A program made the translations under genes and the position numbers. Of a stretch of 64,000 nt of DNA, positions 46,653 through 57,214 are shown one piece after another. Under the pieces are notes generated by a model. That model saw only the letters and a program-made list of their open reading frames with translations, searched no databases and was not told the DNA's origin. The DNA is taken from NCBI RefSeq assembly GCF_000005505.3, contig NC_016134.3:14428624-14492623 (forward strand), given 5' to 3'. How positions within the stretch are numbered: the first letter of the stretch is position 1; every line of letters begins with the position of its first letter. The DNA is from Brachypodium distachyon (Eukaryota; Streptophyta; Magnoliopsida; Poales; Poaceae).

Positions 46653-46902
46653 TACCAAAGTTATTGGGTTGGGCCTGCGCAAGATTTGGTGGGCTTTTGT
46701 AATGGGCTGCCACAGGTGCGGGTATACGGGTAAACGGGTTCGGGTACCCCAATACCAAACCCGTACCCGCCATACCTGTCGGGTACCGGATTTTACCATT
46801 TACATACCCGTGGGTATTTTTTTACCATACCCGTATCTTAAACGGGTACATACCTGACGGATATGCGGGTATCGGGTACCCATTGCCATTTGGACTGCTC
46901 GG

Positions 46903-48021
46903 TTCTTAAGGCGGCGCGGCTCGAGCTTGATAGATGGCGGCAGCCGGCCGCAGCGGCGAGGCGGATTAGAAGCCGCAGGTGGTGGAGGACCTGAAGCCTT
47001 CGACTGGACCTGAGGTACTCAGGACCCAGAATTCCTCCGATCGCAGCAATCCTGAGGAATTCGGGACCAGCAGCATAGATCCTCCAGGGGAATCCGTGAC
47101 CCCGATCCTCGCAACCACCGGACCTGAGGATTCCAAGATCCTGAGCCCCGGCAGCATCGTACTTGAGGAATCCAAGACCCCGATCCCCGACAGCGCCGGA
47201 CCTGATGAACCCGAGATCCCGAGCCCCGACATCGCCGATCCTGATGAACCCGAGACCCCTAGACCCTACAGCATGGGCGGGCCCAGCACTATTCAAGGGT
47301 ATTCAACTGAATACCCACTGAGATTTGCAAAAAATCAATTATATGTATGTAACAAAGATTTTGGTTAGAAACTCAAGCGTATTCAAGCATTGCTAAAAAA
47401 ATTGCACCGTTCATCTCTCTCCCGGCTCCTCCAATTTGGCACAATGGCCCAGGCACAAGTAGGAATTTCAAATCCTGAACCAAATCATCTACTCGATACT
47501 CGTAGTCTCATAGGACCTCGATTGATGTCGGCACCTAATGTCTCCTCGCTTTCTTCTAAATCTTTAGACGGACATGTCACTAAATTCAAAAACTCAGTGA
47601 CTGCTCCTCATCCGCTCTACTCCTCACACGCACTATGCTGTGCGCAATAGTTTAACGACTAGGCGATCACTCAATCAAATACACAAGTTGCAACTTTGTC
47701 CGGCGAATTTTCAAAACAATTTTGAATATCCAATGTCAAAATCCTGAGCCCGCCCCTGCCCGACAGCTCCGAAACTGATGACGAATGACGATGAGTTCAG
47801 TAAAATGTGCCCCTGCCGAGATCGACGAGTGGCTCGACCAGCAATGGAAGGAGATGATCGACGAAGTAGGTCTCGAGGTGTCCGATTTAGCCAACTACGA
47901 TGAGCTCTATGCGATGGATGAGAAGATGAAGGGGGAGCAAGGTCGCTTGAATTCGGTCGACGATGGCGACATCAGACTAGTTCGCGTGGGCAAAAATGCA
48001 TGTGCTTCGGCGTTAGGTTGA
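46903..48021 (+). pseudogene. gene-family copy 1, body (interrupted by a hAT MITE)
   Basis: Continues the leader cut at 34716 (TTCTTAAGGCGGCGCGGCTCGAG). The first ATG (46934) meets a TAG after 11 codons. Downstream the family frame is open: GPEVLRTQNSSD, then Pro/Glu/Ser-rich units such as GPEDSKILSPGS and GPDEPEIPSPD, to 47271. After the MITE the frame resumes with SETDDE and stops again. The conserved end EIDEWLDQQWKEMIDEVGLE, then NYDELYAMDEKM, is intact to 48021. Role unknown. Compare copy 2 at 50234-50753 and copy 3 at 51229-51417. Confidence 0.75.
47272..47758. mobile_element. hAT-type MITE inside copy 1
   Basis: 487 bp, ends CATGGGCGGGCCCAG... and ...CTGAGCCCGCCCCTG, i.e. inverted repeats of the CAGGGGCGG(G/A)-type grass hAT MITEs. 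The 8-bp flanks CCCTACAG (47264-47271) and CCCGACAG (47759-47766) differ by one base. No transposase. Confidence 0.85.
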
Positions 48022-49190
48022 TATGTTAGGCTGTTACTGTAGCAATGACGTTCTCGAGGTTCCTGAAATACAACAGTACTTTACATGTGCGCTGGATGTG
48101 ATACTTTGATGGCTTCATGTGCATGATCGATAGCTAGCCACTACAGTAACAATTAAGTTCTCCAATCTATATTTACCGTTTTACGACATGTTAACAGTTT
48201 GGTTGACTTCCTCGATTTGGCTCTCCAGTGTTGGCTCCCAAATCGCACTTCCGCCACCTAGCCGCCCGCCTTCACCTCGGTTTCCTGCTGCTCTCTTTAT
48301 TTAGTAGTCTAGGGTATTCGGTTTTTCTTGGACTTGTATATAACCATCTACCAATGCATCAAGATCCGAAACTTTTGATCACCTTTTCCATATGCTAGCT
48401 TGTTTTTAATACTACTTCCTTCGTTTCATAAAGATTTGCACGGTTTTAAACTAGAACTAATTCAAAGCCGCGCCAATCTTTATGGAATGGAGGGAGTAAC
48501 TTCGTATACTTTTTTGAATATAATACATATTTGGTTGATCAAATTAATGATTTAGGAACCCACGTAGGACTTATAAGTTATAACAGAGGTAGTATGTAAC
48601 TACAAAGCTGGGTGCACATGCAAATATTGATAAATGCGAGGATAACAGATGTCCATAGCCAATGTGCTAGAAGTATGCTAAATTACTAACATGTCATGAA
48701 GTTGGTATTAAACATGATTGTTTTTATTTCTGACTTTTCTATCGGCGGCATGGTGTGTGATAATTAATGCTCGCGGACCTGGCCACTTCCAATGTCTCTA
48801 GGAAGACGAACAATAATGCTTCTCACAGCAATTTCAGGCTTAAGTTGAAACACTTGGTCCATTCATCTTGATTTAATCAAAACCAGCTTATAGCCTTCAC
48901 GAATTTAATCGCTTGACTAGCTAAGACTGGCCTATCAGGTCTACCCTTTTGTCCAACAATCAGGGCCGTATCTAGAAATTTGAGGCCCCTGTGCTAAATC
49001 TAAAATAGGGCCATAAAATTTGAGACGCCAAATCCTAGAATATGATATTTCAAATCTTGGTATTGTTATTTTAATCAAGAAAATTCTAGATCCGTGTGTA
49101 GCTAAGTTAGGTGAAGCAGCACAGGGCGACATCAGAAGTTCAGAACTTAAGAAACGTTTCTTAAGTTAAACGTAGATAAGTTAAACATCC
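48022..49190 (+). repeat. 3' flank of copy 1, duplicated at 51430-53200
   Basis: Shares with the flank of copy 3, in the same order: ACGTTCTC(G/A)AGGTTCCTGAAATAC, ATCGATAGCTAG, ATGTTAACAGTTTGGTTGAC, GATGTCC(A/G)TAGCCAATGTGCTA, AGGCTTAAGTTGAAACACTTGG, and AAGAAAATTCTAGATCCGTG. This shows that whole gene-sized segments, not only coding parts, were duplicated. No further gene is seen. Confidence 0.8.
48412..48496. mobile_element. Stowaway-like MITE
   Basis: About 85 bp, CTACTTCCTTCGTTTCATAAAG / CTTTATGGAATGGAGGGAG ends with TA either side. Interior TTTAAACTAGAACTAATTC. Confidence 0.75.
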
Positions 49191-49247
49191 AGTATCATGG
49201 TCTAATCTTAGATGTTGACATGGATTGGTCACATAGATAAGTTGATA

Positions 49248-49355
49248 CTCCCTCCATCCCATAATTCTTGTTGTTCTTTTAGTTCAAATTTGTACTAAAA
49301 CAACGACAAGAATTATTGTACTAAAACAACGACAAGAATTATGGGACGGAGGGAG
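49248..49355. mobile_element. Stowaway-type MITE with internal duplication
   Basis: 108 bp, CTCCCTCCATCCCATAATTC / GAATTATGGGACGGAGGGAG ends, TA at 49246-49247 and 49356-49357. One arm segment (ACTAAAACAACGACAAGAAT) is tandemly doubled near 49295-49340. Confidence 0.88.
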
Positions 49356-49552
49356 TAGATAACACATAAAGTTTTCCAACGTTCCCTCGAGGCACCCAAA
49401 AAATAAGCTTATTGGGTAGTAATGGTAGTTTCAGGTTGTAACAAAACTAGCACATCGAGTATAATTAATAAGGTAGTTATGTATTGGAGAAAGATATCAG
49501 AAGTTGGGTTTTATTACATCAAGCATGAAGCAACCAATTAAGACTGAAATTG

Positions 49553-50061
49553 CTATGAAGCCTTTGTTCGCCTTCCTAGAAAAGTTGGAAGTAGCCTGAA
49601 AAGATCACTCTTGCTATCTAGCTTGGTTACAGAAATAAAAACCATCACGTTTGAAACCATCATGTTAAAACCAGCATATTTGTGGCACATTGGTCGCCAA
49701 CATCTGTCATCATCACATTTACCGAAGTTTGCAATAGCATAACCCAGCTTTATAGTAATGTTCAGGTCCATGTGATTCTTCAAGCGAAGGGTCTACAAAT
49801 TAAAAGGAATCAATCAGAATATTATTCAAAACAAGTTACATATCATACAGTATGAAGCACAAGCATATGGAGAACGATCACCTTTTTCAAGAAAAAGCAA
49901 ATGCTATATGTCACAATGCCCACATAGAAAGAGAGTTTTATATAACCGGAGAAAGGGCAAACCATATCAAATGAGTTCACCAATGTGGCGGAGATGAAGG
50001 CGGCCGACAAGGCGGCGGAAGTGTGAGCAAAATCAGGGATGGTAGACCAAATTGTTAACAT
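49553..50061 (-). CDS. candidate small two-exon membrane protein
   Basis: Exon A 50061-49882 and exon B 49792-49553, joined in phase 0 by a donor AAAAAG|GTGATC and an acceptor TTTAATTTGTAG|ACC, give 139 residues. It starts MLTIWSTIPDFAHTSAALSA, then has a hydrophobic stretch (LSFYVGIVTYSICFFL) that could span a membrane, then LKNHMDLNITIKLGYAIANF and a short Cys pair (DDDRCWRPMC). I do not recognise it. The beginning overlaps sequence (ATGTTAACAGTTTGG-like) found after copies 1 and 3, where it does not stay open. It may instead be a downstream exon of the copy 2 transcription unit, which lies upstream on the same strand. Confidence 0.4.
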
Positions 50062-50233
50062 GCAGAAGAAAAATACAAATAGATTGCAAAAACTGGACTG
50101 TTACAGGCTGAAATAATGATCATGCACACAGGAAGTCATCAAAATATCACATCCAGCAGAAAGGACCAAATTGTTAACAGCAAGTATTTCAGAAAGGACA
50201 TCATTTACAATGGATCAACGTAACACAAAACCC

Positions 50234-50753
50234 TCAAGCAACCCGCCCCGCCTGCATCGCATCCCTGGCATACAGCTCATCATAGTTGGCGAAATCGGAC
50301 GCCTCTAAACCTACTTCGTCAATAATCTCTTTCCATTGCCGGTCGAACCATTCGTCGATCTCGTCGTTGGTCATTTGAGCGTACTCATCGTCGGATTCAT
50401 CAACTTCGGAGTTGTCGGGGCTTGCGGTCTTGGACTCTTCAGGTCTGGTGCTCTCGGGGCTTGGGGTCTTGGTTTCCTCAGATTCGCTGCTGTTGGTCTC
50501 GAATTCCTCAGATTCGATGCTGGTGGGGCTCGGGTTCTTGAGTACCTCAGGTCCAACATTGGCTTCACCACCTCCTCCTCCTTGTGCAGCTTCTCCTCCC
50601 CCGCGCCGCTGCCGGCCACCATCTTCCTTTTGGCCTTCTCACCGGCCAACGCCGCCTCATCCGCCTTCCTTTGGTGATGCCGACCTTCAGCGCCTGGGCG
50701 TCGGTGGAGCACAACATCATCATCATCATCTCCGGACCCTCGTCACCGGCCAT
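50234..50753 (-). pseudogene. gene-family copy 2, nearly intact, two frame breaks
   Basis: The ATG at 50753 opens MAGDEGPEMMMMMLCSTDAQ. After VGIT the family frame continues one base out (ADEAALAGEKAKRKMVAG, then GEEKLHKEEEVVKP), and after VKP again one base out. It then reads through GPEVLKNPSP, Ser/Glu/Pro-rich units (SEETKTPSPEST) and DESDDEYAQMTNDEIDEWFD, then RQWKEIIDEVGLEASDF, to the stop at 50234-50236. The length is 520 nt, two short of a whole number of codons, consistent with two single-base losses. The acidic C-terminal block is the most conserved part between copies. The function is unknown. A promoter lies upstream on minus, head to head with copy 3. Confidence 0.7.
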
Positions 50754-50819
50754 CTGAGCCGCGCCGCCTCACCCGCACAACGATCTCGCCGATTTTTGGA
50801 TGCTTTGAAACCCTAACTT

Positions 50820-51185
50820 TCGATGGGGACTAAAGATTGGGATCAAGGATGCGGCGGCGCCTCGATCTATATAAAGACGGGGTGCCCTGGCTTTGCGCCG
50901 ATCGGAATCAGGACAAGTGTCCCACTCGGATTGGATCCAGCCCGTCTGCGAGTTCCCCTCGATCCTGGGCTGCGTCTTCCAACCCTGATTGGGCCTGGCC
51001 CACTTGCCGGCTGTTGTTCTCCAATATACGCTCGTCCTTTCCGGTTCCTGATTCCGATCGGTGCATTTGCCAAGTCCCCGTGTTTGTTTATTTGGAGTAT
51101 ATATATATATAAGCCGAGACGACGCCCCTCCATCCAAATTAACAGTACCCATCGAAACCTAGCTAGGGTTCCAAAGCATCCAAAT
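50820..51185. promoter_or_regulatory. divergent promoter region between copies 2 and 3
   Basis: Holds two opposed sets of the same elements. On minus: CTGATTCCGATCGGCGC (50896-50912), a TATA-like TTTATATAG (about 50867) and leader GTCCCCATCGAAAG. On plus: GGGCCTGGCCCA (about 50992), CTGATTCCGATCGGTGC (51049-51065), a TATATATATATAAG run (51098-51112) and leader ACCCATCGAAACCTAGC. The shared 17-bp box also heads copy 1 at 34587. Confidence 0.75.
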
Positions 51186-51228
51186 TTCGGCGAAACCAGT
51201 CTGCTCAGTTCTTAAGGCGGCGCGGCTC

Positions 51229-51417
51229 GAGATCAACCGATGGTTCGACCGGAAATGGAAGGAGATGATTGACGAACTAGGTTTCGAGGACTCCGATTTC
51301 GCCGACTATGATGAGCTGTATGCCATGGACGAGAAGATGGAGGGGGAGCAGGTTGCTTCAATTCCACACGAGGGCGACATCAGAGGCTCAGAGCTACTCC
51401 AGCTAGCTAGGCCATGA
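51229..51417 (+). pseudogene. gene-family copy 3, N-terminally deleted
   Basis: The leader runs to CGGCGCGGCTCGAG as in copy 1 and then jumps straight to the conserved C-terminal block (INRWFDRKWKEMIDELGFE, then DSDFADYDELYAMDEKME), skipping the start codon and the whole Pro/Ser/Glu-rich part. The frame stays open to TGA at 51415-51417 (SELLQLARP at the end). With no ATG in frame it cannot encode the family protein as it stands. Confidence 0.72.
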
Positions 51418-51429
51418 TCGATGCTGGGG

Positions 51430-53230
51430 TTGTTTTGGTCTATATATCTCTGTCATCGAACGATCAGTACCTTTGCTTGGGCAAAAATGTGCCTCAGCGT
51501 AATTTTGATCTATTAGTCTATGACGTTCTCAAGGTTCCTGAAATACTCCTAGTACTTGGTACTACGTGACCTCCTGTGCATATATAATCGATAGCTAGTA
51601 ACAATTGATTAGTTTTTGCAATCTATCTGTACGTACCCTTTTACTGCCTGGGTTTCGATTTTTTTTTATACATACCCTTTTACTGCATGTTAACAGTTTG
51701 GTTGACATCTCCATGATTTGCTCTCCACTGTTGGCTCCCAGCCCAGCCACCTTGCCATCTGCGCCATCACCTCGGTTCACCTTTGTATCGTAATGTTGGC
51801 CTTTTGGGGCTTGTACATAACTACTTCCTTCGATCCTAAATTATTGTCATGGTTTTAATACAAATTTGAACTAAAACAACGAAAAGAATTTAGGGTCTGA
51901 GGGAGTATGTATCACTGCATCAAAACGCACAACTTTTGTATTTTTTTCAAAAAAGGTGGCCCTTTTCCATATGCTTGGTGCTAAACTGCTAATGCAAAAA
52001 CCAATAAATGAGAAGATGACAGATGTCCGTAGCCAATGTGCTAAAGATATGCTAAATTACTGATATGAAATGAAAAGTTACCATATATTTCACATGATGG
52101 TTTCTATTTCTGTCATGCAGCTAGGAAGCATGCAGTCTGACAATTAATGCTAGGATCTGGCTACTTCCAATGTTTCTAGGAAGGTGAACAAAATGCTTCA
52201 TAGTAATATCAGGCTTAAGTTGAAACACTTGGTATATTCACCTTGATTTAATCAAAACCAGCTTCTCGAGTTCTGATATCCTTGTCCAATTTAATCACAT
52301 GACTAGCTAAATGTGTTCTGATAATTAACTTGGTATCTAGTTGAGCCATAAACGGATCATGAAAGTTTAGAAATTAAACCTGACTATCATTATAGAAGTG
52401 TCCCAAGTCCTAATATTATTGTTATTTTAGTCAAGAAAATTCTAGATCCGTGTGTACCTAAGTTAATTCTTTTCCATAACGAAGCCACAAAGTTAATAAG
52501 CACAACTGGGTTACGGATATGATCTGCACTGCAGCATATAGGATAGCCATTTTAAATTTGAATCTGACAATGAAGCTGAAGTTATCCAAAGGTTTGTAGG
52601 CATGCTGTTGTTTTCACACAATTTTTCTTCCATGTATGACTTTCTTGCCATTCCTTAAATCTTTCCAAGACATGAATATATGCACATTCTTTGTTGCTTC
52701 CCACTAAGAAAAGGATGTACTATCAACTGCATGTCTGCTGGATGCCTGGATGTGATACCATCAGCATAGCTACTGACAATGTACCTCCCGTCCTCGCTTG
52801 ATCTATTGGCAATATATGACGTTATCAAGGTTAAGTTCCTGAAAAAAAAACTTGCTAATTACCTGTCTGCTGGATGTAATACTGAGGACTAGTACCACTT
52901 TATTCCAGTAACTGACAGTTCAGGTTTTGCAATCTATCTGTAGTTTTCTACTCCACTAGTACTGTATATGCAAACAATTTAGCTGTTTCCCAGCATGTCT
53001 TCCTGAACCCTTGACTTTCTTGCTTCTTGCGTTGAGCCGTTTTGCAGACACACCATTGCTCCATCAGAACTACAGTGTAGAAGCAAGCTGAACCAGAAGG
53101 TGAAGCAGCACAGGGCGACATCGTCTGGTGATTGCCTCTCTCTTTGTGCCTCCATCAGAACTTAGGAAACGCATATACCTGACGGTTAAACGTAGATAAA
53201 AACAAAGAAGACGATCAGTTAAGCGGTAAA
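51430..53230. repeat. 3' flank of copy 3, partly tandem
   Basis: Homologous to 48022-49190. An additional partial repeat of the proximal flank occurs at about 52700-52945 (CTGCTGGATG, ATATATGACGTTATCAAGG, GCAATCTATCTGTA). GTGAAGCAGCACAGGGCGACATC occurs at both 49110 and 53099. No gene is seen. Confidence 0.65.
51821..51905. mobile_element. Stowaway-like MITE
   Basis: About 85 bp, CTACTTCCTTCGATCCTAAATT / GAATTTAGGGTCTGAGGGAG ends; the interior AACTAAAACAACGAAAAG is related to the MITE at 49248. Only the right TA is clean. Confidence 0.7.
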
Positions 53231-53238
53231 AACTTAGA

Positions 53239-53311
53239 TGGAGATGCGGGGTATCGATCCCCGTACCTCTCGCATGCTAAGCGAGCGCTCTACCATCTGA
53301 GCTACATCCCC
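53239..53311 (-). tRNA. tRNA-Ala (AGC)
   Basis: 73 nt on minus. The acceptor stem GGGGATG pairs with CATCTCC (one G-T). D arm GTAGCTCAGATGGTAGAGC (internal A box). Anticodon loop TTAGCAT with anticodon AGC. The TPsiC arm GGGGATCGATACCCC includes the B box. Discriminator base A. No intron; CCA is not encoded, as expected for a nuclear gene. Confidence 0.95.
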
Positions 53312-54312
53312 TGTATGAATAGATATTTGAATGTTGAAAATATAATAAATTGCGGTCGCGTATCTCATCTCCTCAAGGACTTCAGCCGATCGAAGGATGC
53401 AATGCAAGAGCTTGCCCTCCTGCATGCCACGATCGATCTGTAAGTTTTCTATCGGAACAGTTAGGAGATACAAGTTGTGTTCAGCTTGCTTGCTCCATGT
53501 TTACGTAAGTTTTTGGACCAAAAGCAATGCGATCGATTATGTGAAATCTAAAGCTGCTGGGTGCATGGCAGTTTTCTGTCACCGGAGCATCTAAATAAAT
53601 AACTGAACTCAAGCTAGCCCTAAAATAACAAAAACCAAATTCAAGCTGAACTCGAGGACTAGTGTCCGTATGGTATGGAGCGAGTCGGCAGTTGTAACTC
53701 CAGCTTGAGATCTTCTTCTCGACCCCATTGACCCATTCTCGTGTGGTGAACGAGAAGGTCTCTGTGCAAATTACCATGAGCTAGCTGCAACCTTGGGAGC
53801 AAGAGACTTAGCTTTGTATGTACTACGTGTCTCTTATAATTCAGAAAAGAGGAAACAGTTCCTCAAAAAAAAAGAAAAAAGAAAAGAGGAAACAGGAGAA
53901 CCCGTGCTCATCTTTCTTTTGTCTTAGAAATTTACCGTGCTCATCTTCGTCTGAATGTTTGTGCATACAGGTTCTACTCTCTGTTTCCTCGACCTTCACG
54001 GCTTCACCTGCAATGACGCTCTTCTGAAAAAACAAAAATCTGCAGCGGCGGACGGATTCTCTCCTGTTCTGATCCATTGCAGGTTTTGCCGACATGTGAC
54101 CTCGATCGTAGGATGTACGGCAATACGGCGAGCATGTTTGTGTGTCTAATCCTGCCAAAGATTCATCCCTCCATCACCAATGTGTCACACATTTCATCCT
54201 TTCTGTCTCGGAAAGAGTTTCATGTCATGCTCTTTCCGGTAGATATATGGACTCCGTCAGGACATTAAGATTTAGATGATTATATATGTAGATTTCTCCC
54301 AACAGTCACAAC

Positions 54313-54400
54313 CCGACCTTAGCTCAGTTGGTAGAGCGGAGGACTGTAGTGCGTTGCAGATAAAATCCTTAGGTCACTGGTTCGAATCCGGTAGGTCGGA
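54313..54400 (+). tRNA. tRNA-Tyr (GTA), intron-containing
   Basis: 88 nt including an intron of about 14 nt just after the anticodon (around 54350-54363, TGCGTTGCAGATA). The acceptor stem CCGACCT pairs with AGGTCGG. A box TTAGCTCAGTTGGTAGAGC. Anticodon GTA in GGACTGTAG. B box GGTTCGAATCC. T-rich sequence follows, fitting Pol III termination. Plant tRNA-Tyr genes characteristically carry such an intron. Confidence 0.95.
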
Positions 54401-54570
54401 TTTCTTTTTGTTGTTTTCTCAGCAGATCTCATTTCGGTTTAGTTGTTTCCTACCCTTCCCATCTTCGTGTTCCTTTTGTCCTTTTTCTAGTATAGAGGTC
54501 ATTTCGGTTTAGTTATTTCTTACCCTTCCCATCTTTGTGTTTGTTTCATTGGAATATGGTTCGGAATCAT
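54401..54570. repeat. Pol III terminator and 70-bp tandem duplication
   Basis: TTTCTTTTTG directly follows the tRNA. Then CATTTCGGTTTAGTTGTTTC plus the next 30 bases (from 54430) recurs 70 bp on (from 54500) with few mismatches. Confidence 0.75.
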
Positions 54571-55199
54571 CAGGCGTCCAGACCTCCAGTCATTTGGGAA
54601 TCTTTTTCTTTTTTAGCAAGCAGACAGTTCTCTTTCTCTGGGAATCCCAATTGCTTTCCTGTTTACGCGTCCCTGAGAGGCCCTGAGTCCATCAATTTTC
54701 CATAGAAATCAGTCCCGTATTCGGTATTCCGGCACGGGAGAAACCCTCACCGTAATCAACCGGAGTAATGTGGCTACACGCATGTTCGAACCCCACGCCC
54801 AGCCGGCTCCTCCTCGGGGGCTCAAAGCGATGAGCAGCTCCCGTGGTCTCGTAGAGCCCGCCGACGTCGGCGACGTGGCTTTACGTACGTGGACGCATCA
54901 GATCTATACACGTGCATGTAGGAGGATGTCCAGCTGACCAGCTCGTAGAGGAAGATGTCAGATGTGCCTGGCCGCCGCACTCTGGGACTCTCTCTTTGGC
55001 CCTGTTTGGACGACGAGAACGAGGCCACGATGCCCTGTATGGTTTCAATGTCTCTCGGTGTCCTCGTGACGTGCAATTTTCCTTCGCGTCAATGATCGAC
55101 GTGGCATCCGTGCAGAATTCATATGACACAGCCAACCACAGCCAATTCCACGAGGCGGTCTATGAAAACATGTAAAAAAAATCGTGCAAGATAAACTTT

Positions 55200-56240
55200 T
55201 TTAGAAAACTCAAATCATAACGCGCGCGCGTATGATCCTGCGCAATCCTGCGCAATTATCCACACGCATGCATGTGTTAGCCCGCCACTAGAGTGGGTGT
55301 TTGTGCATGCGTCATGCATGTATTAGTAAGTATTTGGGGACATTTGTACTGATTCATTTTCAAGATTTAGAATGTTTTGTAACGCATTTCGTATGTCCGT
55401 TTCACAATCTGTTTTCACCGTTGTCTACATATTGACAAGTGCTTCGAATCTAGATCCCATCTTGGTATGTTTCAACAAACTTTTTTGAACTCTTAAGTTA
55501 CCATGCAATAATGCAAAAGTTACCGTCCTATTTTGAAATAAGTTGTCATGTGGTAAATCTGATAACTTGCTACCAACAAGGTGGCAATTTCTTAAATTAT
55601 TGGATGGTACTTTCATTCATAAGTTACCACCCTATTTTGTTTGAAGTCGTCATCCTATTCTGAAAGAAGTTTCCATGTGGTAACTCATTGTTAACACAAA
55701 TGGTAACTTTATTTATCACCGTCTGGTGACTTCATTTGTTACTGAATGACAACTTCGTTTGTCACCGGGTGGCAACTTCAATCATACATTGCCACCTATT
55801 TTGTATGAAGTTACCACGTGTTAAATTATCATTATGAAGGTGACAACTTCATATATTATTGGTTGATAATTTGAACTCACAAGTTATCCCCACAATTTGT
55901 ATGAATTTATCTCGTGGTAATTTGTTAGTAATAGGATGTCAACTTCATATGTTATTGGTGGGTAACTTTAAACGCAAAAAAAAGTTGCCGAAACGTAGCA
56001 ATATGTGGTCTAGTTTTGGAGACCTTGTGAGACAAAGCTAACCGCGAAAACGGATCGTAAATCAAGCATAGGATTTGAAAGTTAGAACATCTTGAAGATT
56101 CAATTTGGCAAAGTAAATGCACGCATGCATATATTTTCATCTCACCCACATGCAATCAGTGGCTCATGCATGTATCGCTCGTGGCATGCCTGATGCCTTG
56201 CTTTGTGCCATGCATCGTATGCGCGGCGTGTCTAACGTGT
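55200..56240. repeat. repetitive stretch with GTTACC/GGTAAC-type motifs
   Basis: From about 55490 to 55985 phrases such as AAGTTACCAC, GGTAACTT, GGCAACTTC and CCTATTTTGTATGAAG recur many times with irregular spacing. Flanking zones at 55210-55330 and 56100-56230 are rich in GCATGCATG/GCGCGC words, roughly symmetric. This may be an unclassified grass DNA element about 1 kb long; ends and target duplication were not identified. Confidence 0.45.
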
Positions 56241-57206
56241 GTACAGTCGCGCGCTAGCACAGTCCTTTAGAAAATATGCTACTAAACACAAACCCCGAAT
56301 CGGAGTCGGTGCTGGCACAGCTAGGGCGGGCGGACCTGGACCTGCACCTGGGCCAAAACATGTGGCAAACCGCAATAAAGAAATCGGGTGTCAGACCAGT
56401 CGGCGGAAATACCGGCAGCTACGGGAAAGAAAGGATCGATATACTTTTAGGGCCGAGCAATTACAGCTGTTGGATGGAAAAATCAATGGTACAAATAGAT
56501 AGTTATCGATCACAGGATCCAAATGGATATTCGCACATAATCATTGCAACGTCTTGCGCCTTTGTAATATGTATGTAACAAAACATATGATCTTGATCTC
56601 AAAACAAACAAACACGTATGACCTTACAACATGTTGAAACAACCAACGCAACATCAAAAACAATAACTTTCATTAACCTCTTGCCACCAACATTAGAAGT
56701 GCCAACTTAATTGATTTGGCTTGCCGCTAGGAAATCTAGCTCGCCCGAATCTTGTTGGAGCTAGATCGACGACCACGGATCCATTCCTCACAACCCAACA
56801 TCTTTTAGAGCTCGACGGCAAGAACTAGAGTTCTACTAGCTATAAGATCTGAAAGAGCTTCACGTAGGAGTAGGAGAAAGAGGAGCGCGCTCGAGTGGTA
56901 GCTAGGGCACCGGCAAAGGAGAAAGGAAGTGCCTTCATCGATGGCCGTCGGTACGCCGCTCCCATTGGTAGGCTCCTCTGAGAACCACTCATCACTCCCC
57001 TGGCGGCACGTTCCATGCGCTCCAATAACACGAAACGCATCCCATGTTGCGTGCTATCAGGCGGCATGTAGTTGTACATATCGTTTCCCAATTCTTATTT
57101 TCGAAGAGGGTGGCCTATAACATATGCCACACCGATGTCTTATTTGGCACTTCTGTATTTTTAGTCGCTACTGGTGTATTGGGTATTTGAGGGAATAAGA
57201 TATTCA
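56240..57206. other. gene-free stretch
   Basis: Short open frames at 56239-56578 and 56840-57120 lack splice support or recognisable motifs. Confidence 0.35.
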
Positions 57207-57214
57207 CGAAATAC

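Larger units (their letters stand above)
34717..46894. mobile_element. hAT-like element, split by a CACTA element
   Basis: Ends TCCGGATGGCACCCG... and, reversed, TCCAAATGGCAATGGGTACC..., i.e. TIRs of the TCCRRATGGCA form, with an 8-bp duplication CTGCTCGG (34709-34716 and 46895-46902), as for hAT elements. Both subterminal zones are full of CGGGTACCCG and GGGTATG words. Removing the CACTA insertion (34912-45890 with one target copy) leaves about 1.2 kb: 195 bp on the left and 1 kb on the right. There is no hAT transposase. The right arm carries a gene-like leader and coding start (minus, 46500-45888) and a Stowaway MITE. Confidence 0.8.
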
